Below are positions 58,851 to 64,000 of a DNA stretch of 64,000 nt, piece by piece. Both the position numbers and the translations under genes were made by a program. The stretch spans positions 1 through 64,000 of the forward strand of contig NXFV01001126.1 in NCBI GenBank assembly GCA_002803225.1, written 5' to 3'. The notes under the pieces were generated by a model, which did not search any database, was not told the origin of the DNA, and was given only the letters and a program-made list of their open reading frames with translations. Source of the stretch: Gamarada debralockiae. Taxonomy: Eukaryota > Ascomycota > Leotiomycetes > Helotiales > Hyphodiscaceae. Within the stretch, counting starts at the first letter, position 1, and each line of letters opens with the position of its first letter.

Positions 58851-61800
58851 TTGGAAAAGAATGCGACATGCGCGTAACTGGGAGATTTCATGTACAAAAT
58901 TCCCAAGAAAGCTTTGACGTACAGCAGCCTTCATGCAGTCAGCTCCTGCCGGGATATTTTTGTGCAGCATATTTGGAGAAATTGGGGGCGGATTATGGTT
59001 GCACAGATAGATCAGCTGTGAGGTATCGGAGATACCAGGCACAGTGATCCGATTCGGTATCATTCTGGAGCATTCTTTTGATATAAAAATGTGGTCAAAG
59101 AGACAATTGTACAGGGGGCGGGCAGCATTCAGGGTGTTCTTGGCGTCGGGTTTCCTTGTCAGAATACCATCTATCGCAGACAGACAGTGTACGAATATTT
59201 GATGGCCGGTAGGGGCTTTGCAGGCAGCATCCAACAGGAAATAATTCATCGCGAAATGGTTGGCTGACTTGCAAGGGTGCATACTGATAAGAAAAATATC
59301 GGGAAACACTTCTTGTGCGTTAGGCAACAAATAAAATCTAGACGCTTGTGCAAATTTGCAAGAATGGAAAGCATATCACGAACAGGCCAATGAAATGTTG
59401 AGTTATGCGGCAATAGCGTAATGCTTGTATGCATTCTCCGGCGCTGAAGAACCACTGAAAATACAGCGAAAGCGAGACAAGGCATAGCCAGCGTCTATTT
59501 CGCGCTACTCATGCGGTAAGAAGTAAGAAGGAGGAATGATTCCTCCGGTCAGGAGGCCTTGTGAAAGCTTGTGATTTCAATCAGACCGAGTGCGAAGTGG
59601 AGACTTGAGGGAGAAAGCGAGAGATCCAAAGCAGCAGACATTTCGTATGACGAGTTAGTGTGGATGTATATGTACGTAAAATACTAATACATCTTTCTGC
59701 TGGGAATGGCGGATGGGGATTGGAGGCTAGGGCGCCCAGGCACACAGCCAAGCCACCCAAAGACCCAATCCCAGGAGCTCAAGGCTTGAATGGGCTGCAC
59801 CCGTTGTCAAAATGTCCCGCACAGACATCCAGGCTGGCACTGGCGAGACGTAGGTCGACGTTAGGATGGTATTGGAGGAAGAGTCCCCAGTGGCTCAATT
59901 ACGCAGGGAGGATTCAAATCCCTGCACAACGATGGGCCGTCAGTGCTTGCTGGCCTTCGTTTAACCAAACAGGTTAGTGTTACGAGCGGTAAATAGGAGG
60001 TACAAGGATTTAACCGCGCGCGTTTCAGAGATGCGAAGTGGATGAGGCTAAGCAGGGAGATTGCGGATAAGGGGGAAGAGAAGAGATGGAAAAGAAGGCT
60101 GGCATGGGGTGCCTGTCCATCCTTTGTTAGTTTTCTACTGTATTTAGAAGGACGAGAAGTTGATATCTCTAACTCCGTCTTTGTCCGTTCTGCTGTAGAA
60201 TCCCTAGTTTACCGGGAGATGACCTCAACTGCTCTTCGACTTCGAAAGTTCCTCAGGTGTCAACTTTCAGTCGTACATCTGGGGCACACAACAGCGACAG
60301 GGGGCGGGTGTCTCAAAACTGAGTGCGGATTGCAGGAGAGATTCCCAGATTCACGATGTTGCTATGCACAGAAGGTGAAGAAGAATGTAAAGAAGGCCGC
60401 CCCCTGTTCCGTACATGCGCCAATCTCCCAACCCCGGATCCTTATCGAAGCCATATTTGACGAAATAGTGAATTCCAAATCACGATTCCAAATAATTTCA
60501 TGGCTTTTATGGTATAGTACAGTCACTTAGGGTTTAGAAGGGATTTTTACCCTGTGAGAATCAAAAATGGACCTGACTTTCCTCGATTAAGCTGTTTCCG
60601 GGCCTCTCAGCCCACTGGAGGCTTGTTTCCGCACATTAATGGTAAGTGGCTGTAGCTCGGTACTGCAATATTGATGTCAGAAACGGGAGGGCTTCCGTGC
60701 GCAGTGGGGAATCAGACGATGCTTAAAATGATTTGACATGTGACCAATCAGCAGCGGCTATTCGTAAAGCTGTCCAACAGCTCCAACGCTCCAACAGCTC
60801 TAGCTCCACTCTTAAGGTCCCAGGCCTGTGAGTTTGCTAAGACCTCATTGCCGGATTATTTATGCGCACAATCCAAATGGGGGAACTATGATGAGATGAC
60901 ATTCATATTCAGATTTAGCTTTACTCGCTATCGCTCCGCTCTCGTTTCTTCCTAGCCCTGGCAATAATAACAATCCCATTGTGGTGGTCCAACATTTTGC
61001 TTATCGTATACTGTGGCCTCTCACCATTGAGGGCCGCCCCTCGGCCGAGAAGATAAAGGGGCGTTATCGTTATTTTAAAGCTGCAAAGTGTTGCTACTTT
61101 AACGACATGCAGCTCGGTCCCGACAAAATACGAGAAGCGCGATGACCAGCCGTGGCCTCTGACCCTATGCGATGTATGCAATGCCACCGCGGGACAAAAC
61201 TCAAACGACGCGTCTCCCGAAAATCTAAAAAATGACGATAAATACCCGAGCAAGCAAATCAGCTTCAAAGATATTTTGAAATTCGAATAATCCAGTACGT
61301 CAAAACCCAACTTTCGAGTGCCTTCAAAGATTCAGCCCCTTTTCATTTCGGGCTTAGCCTCCTCCGCGATTGGCTTGATGCTGGCGTTCAGCCATCCGTC
61401 CCAGATCGATTGAAAGGATTCAGGTTGCGGCAGTGAGGGCCCCAACAATCGTGTTTCATCATTGACTCAGCCATTGTTCCTCTTTATCTACCGTACAGTA
61501 GCGTCAGAGTATCACATACAACCCAAACACCCTATGGCTTCACATCTTGGTGGCAATGGACAAATCCGGCGTCCCCTATCGTCATCACAGCAAACCAGTT
61601 CAATCGATTGCAGAGAAGTTTACTTGCAGACCTGTATTCTTACCATTATCTTTACCTGTTTGCTGCTGGTGCAACGCCATATCTTTATCTATTACCAAGT
61701 CCCGAACGATCTCTCAGGCAGCCCTATGACTTTTGTTCGACGTCCCGTTCCGCGGGCACAGCAAGGTTGTGCACAGTGCATTTATGGAGACTAGTGTCTA

Positions 61801-62049
61801 GCCTTTACGAGGAAACCAACATGAGTGGCCAAAACCTTCGGCGGCTGGAAGATTGCTGTGAATGGATGTTGCGGTAAGTTTTCCCACTTTCTCACTGCAG
61901 CAACACATTTACGCGGCTCCCTCGCGTAGGTGCATACTCGCAGGCGCTTAAAGTCGCCTTCGTGATATGCTCATCGTAAGTCTCTCTACACCCCCCAACA
62001 ATTGAGGGACCATTCAGGAATCGACAGTATCGATCTCACGAAGCACAGA
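58851..62049. other. Gene-poor stretch downstream of the C2H2 gene
   Basis: No supported gene in 3.2 kb. A 23-base stem-loop (GCAGGGA, nine-base loop, TCCCTGC) lies at 59903-59925. Frames at 61462-61877 overlap in three phases and no join gives a recognisable protein. Confidence 0.35.
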
Positions 62050-62940
62050 TGATAGATGGCGAAGCTTGGGTCGTTACTGGTGCATTTAAAATCGTGTGAA
62101 GGAGCCCAAGGCGTCTTTGCACGCCATTCCGAAAGCCGTGTCCAGTCAATCCCGCCAAAATTCTGTGCCTCTTCTGTACTTCAGGGATGTCTGCCTTGGG
62201 AGGGGTTGAAGAACCTTCTCCTGGCATGGTGACAAGCCAGTGGTGAACAAGGAGTCGCACACTCTTCGCAGCCATCCCAGACCATCAGACGTATGCCAGT
62301 GGCTCGCTCTACTTTCTCTCTGAGTTCTCGCCATCCAACATTAAAAGCAGGTTTCCGGGGAGCAAGCAATCCCAAGTGGAAAATACGTTAGTTGGGAACT
62401 CAGCAGCCATCCCACCGTGACCGGTTCATGGCTTGAGATCTGCCTCGCCGCAGCATGGCACTCGTCATCAACATCTGGCCTTCTCCGCACCTGAATCTGT
62501 GCAGTTGGCTTGGTCTGCATCCCCCACCAATACCAACCCGGCAAATATCGGTCCGCTATTCCCCAGAATTGCTCGAGGGGGGTCGGTAGAGTGAGGTCTC
62601 CCAGATTGAGCGAATATTTTGCGTCCCTGTGGGTCGTCTTCGCTCATCTGACTGTCTAGGGTGCCGCCACCAACATGCACAGCGACCTGTCCAACACTCG
62701 CAGTGGTCTCATATCTGCAGCCTAAAACTGGAGATTGACACTCGGCCACTCAGTGACTCTACGCTTTCGGTCTTCTCTGTTCTGCGGGCTGGTTTTCTTG
62801 CATTTGGCTGGCCCATAGATCAATCTAAGTTTTCCCTTCTCGTCCAGATGCCCGATGCCCAAGCCCCAAAAACTCTCGAATACCGGTTGAAAGCCGTTGG
62901 GCGGATCGAGATAGGTTCTTGGTCGAGGCACTGCAGACTG
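62050..62940 (-). pseudogene. Probable pseudogene of unknown family
   Basis: The minus strand reads DPPNGFQPVFESFWGLGIGH, then EKGKLRLIYGPAKCKKTSPQ, several TAG/TGA stops, and later the long in-frame text TPLEQFWGIADRYLPGWYWW and RRRPDVDDECHAAARQISSH. After a frame change comes AFNVGWRELREKVERATGIR, then LMVWDGCEECATPC. The content is protein-like over about 850 bases, with at least two stops and one frameshift that no obvious intron removes. The FWGIADRYLPGWYW segment is distinctive, but I cannot place it in a family. Confidence 0.4.
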
Positions 62941-62949
62941 ATTGCGTTG

Positions 62950-64000
62950 TTGGAACTATCCAACAACTAGGCCACAGCTGCTATATGCCGTTCTTGATAG
63001 AACCAGGTGCATTTTAAATGACGTTCTCGCGGATTTTGTCCGGGCGGGGTCTTTTGGAAGTACGGAAAGCACGGATCTGTGACATCCTCTAGGCTTTCAA
63101 GCACCTCATCCCTCAGGGGCTTTTCCCATTGTACTGCTGGTTTGGTAACGGAAGCAATTAGTTCTTCCGAGGCGGAATCTTCTGTAACTGCATCGTATTC
63201 CTACAACCACTCAAACTTCAAGCCCCTTTAGCCATGCATAGCCATTAAGATATTTTCAGCACAGTCCAAGCAAAGCAATGCCTCCCGTAGGCTTTGAGAA
63301 GACCCGGAAAATGCCACACAAATGGTCGAGGAGAACAGCCTCTCCCAAGACAGGAAGTGTGGTGACAGGGCAGATGGTGATCAATTAACAAGACCCAAGT
63401 AGAGAGGTACCACAGAGCAATCTGATGGCACTCATTGTGTACGAAGAATCCCAATACCTAGCGGACAGGTCTAGGATTTACGCCGCTTTCTGATCCAGAC
63501 GCAGGTCCATGGCACCTTCATTCTGTATTTGAAGCGTTCGCTTCCACAGCTACAGTAACGACAAGTTTGACAGGATGTAGCTGTTCTCCTCTGTCAGCAA
63601 CATTCAGCCAGCTTCCCGCTCTCAAACCTACAGATAATTGCTGTTCTGCACTGCTTTCCTTTCCATCGTTCAACAAAATCTCCATCAACGCCCAAAAGTT
63701 TGCACTGATCTGTCGTCGTGAGAATGCGCCACAGTCGCAGACGATGATTGACGACCCCTAGCGATTTCCTCTTCGCATCCTCCAACAAAAACAAACCTCA
63801 AATTCCGAAACACAATAAAAGGGCCGATTCCCACCAGTCCCTGGGACTATAAAGCTTGGCTTAGCCTCCAGCATTCGCTTTGCAACGCGTCCGTTCTGCG
63901 GATAAAGATTATGGCGTGGGCATTAGCTCGGACAAACGGGGCGAATCCTTCTTCAACTCAGGCTGATCGGATAAGCATAAATGGCTTGACAACTTTGCTG
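62950..64000. other. Terminal stretch without a supported gene
   Basis: A plus-strand frame near 63312-63496 (MPHKWSRRTASPKTGSVVTG, one TAA, then DPSREVPQSNLMALIVYEES) may be a fragment of a gene or relic. Nothing else is recognised before the window ends. Confidence 0.3.

Noticed and set aside
59885..59945. tRNA-like segment (GGCTCAATTACG followed by a T-arm-like GATTCAAATCC stem-loop)
   Set aside because: No acceptor stem, anticodon arm or spacing of a complete tRNA could be built around it; the 7-bp stem is too long for a T-arm.

Overview
The window is nuclear DNA of a filamentous ascomycete (Pezizomycotina). Genes are split by short introns of about 45-100 bp with GT...AG ends. The gene families are fungal: Zn2Cys6 and C2H2 regulators, an RTA1-like protein, an NMT1/THI5 enzyme with a TPP riboswitch, PPS1 and Atg18. 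The left end is repeat-derived, AT-rich DNA almost stripped of CA/TG dinucleotides, the signature of repeat-induced point mutation (RIP). The class cannot be fixed from sequence alone; Leotiomycetes is a guess.

Layout. 1-5.1 kb: RIP-degraded Ty1/copia retrotransposon debris with two LTR-like blocks. 5.1-7.6 kb: relics of a coiled-coil gene and an ankyrin-repeat gene. 7.6-11 kb: an RTA1-like membrane protein and a Zn2Cys6 factor. 13.3-15.2 kb: divergent histone H4 and H3 genes sharing a promoter with two CCAAT modules. 16.3-20 kb: a large, divergent Upf1-like SF1 helicase with C-terminal zinc knuckles. 21.7-24.6 kb: the TFIIH helicase Rad3/XPD. 25.3-25.7 kb: a 447-bp terminal-inverted-repeat element with a 6-bp target duplication. 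27.3-32 kb: splicing factor Prp3 and a CorA-like transporter. 32.6-37.7 kb: the RNA polymerase I largest subunit. 38.3-39.3 kb: a pseudogene. 39.8-41.9 kb: the PPS1-like dual-specificity phosphatase. 43.7-45.3 kb: the thiamine pyrimidine synthase NMT1/THI5 with its TPP riboswitch in a leader intron. 45.8-47.5 kb: an MFS transporter. 48.1-51.6 kb: the wybutosine enzyme TYW4/PPM2, divergent from an Atg18-like PROPPIN at 52-53.5 kb. 57.4-58.9 kb: a C2H2 factor with a long uORF-bearing leader. The last 5 kb is gene-poor and holds one probable pseudogene.

Most intact genes are housekeeping: chromatin, transcription, repair, splicing, tRNA modification, autophagy and cofactor synthesis. There is no secondary-metabolite cluster. 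The items most worth following are the TPP riboswitch with its two competing splice donors, the zinc-knuckle SF1 helicase with a duplicated N-terminal exon, the inverted-repeat element, the second, degenerate phosphatase site in PPS1, and the RIP-affected left end. Exon coordinates were read from splice motifs, reading-frame continuity and family alignment from memory; none was tested by search or RNA data.
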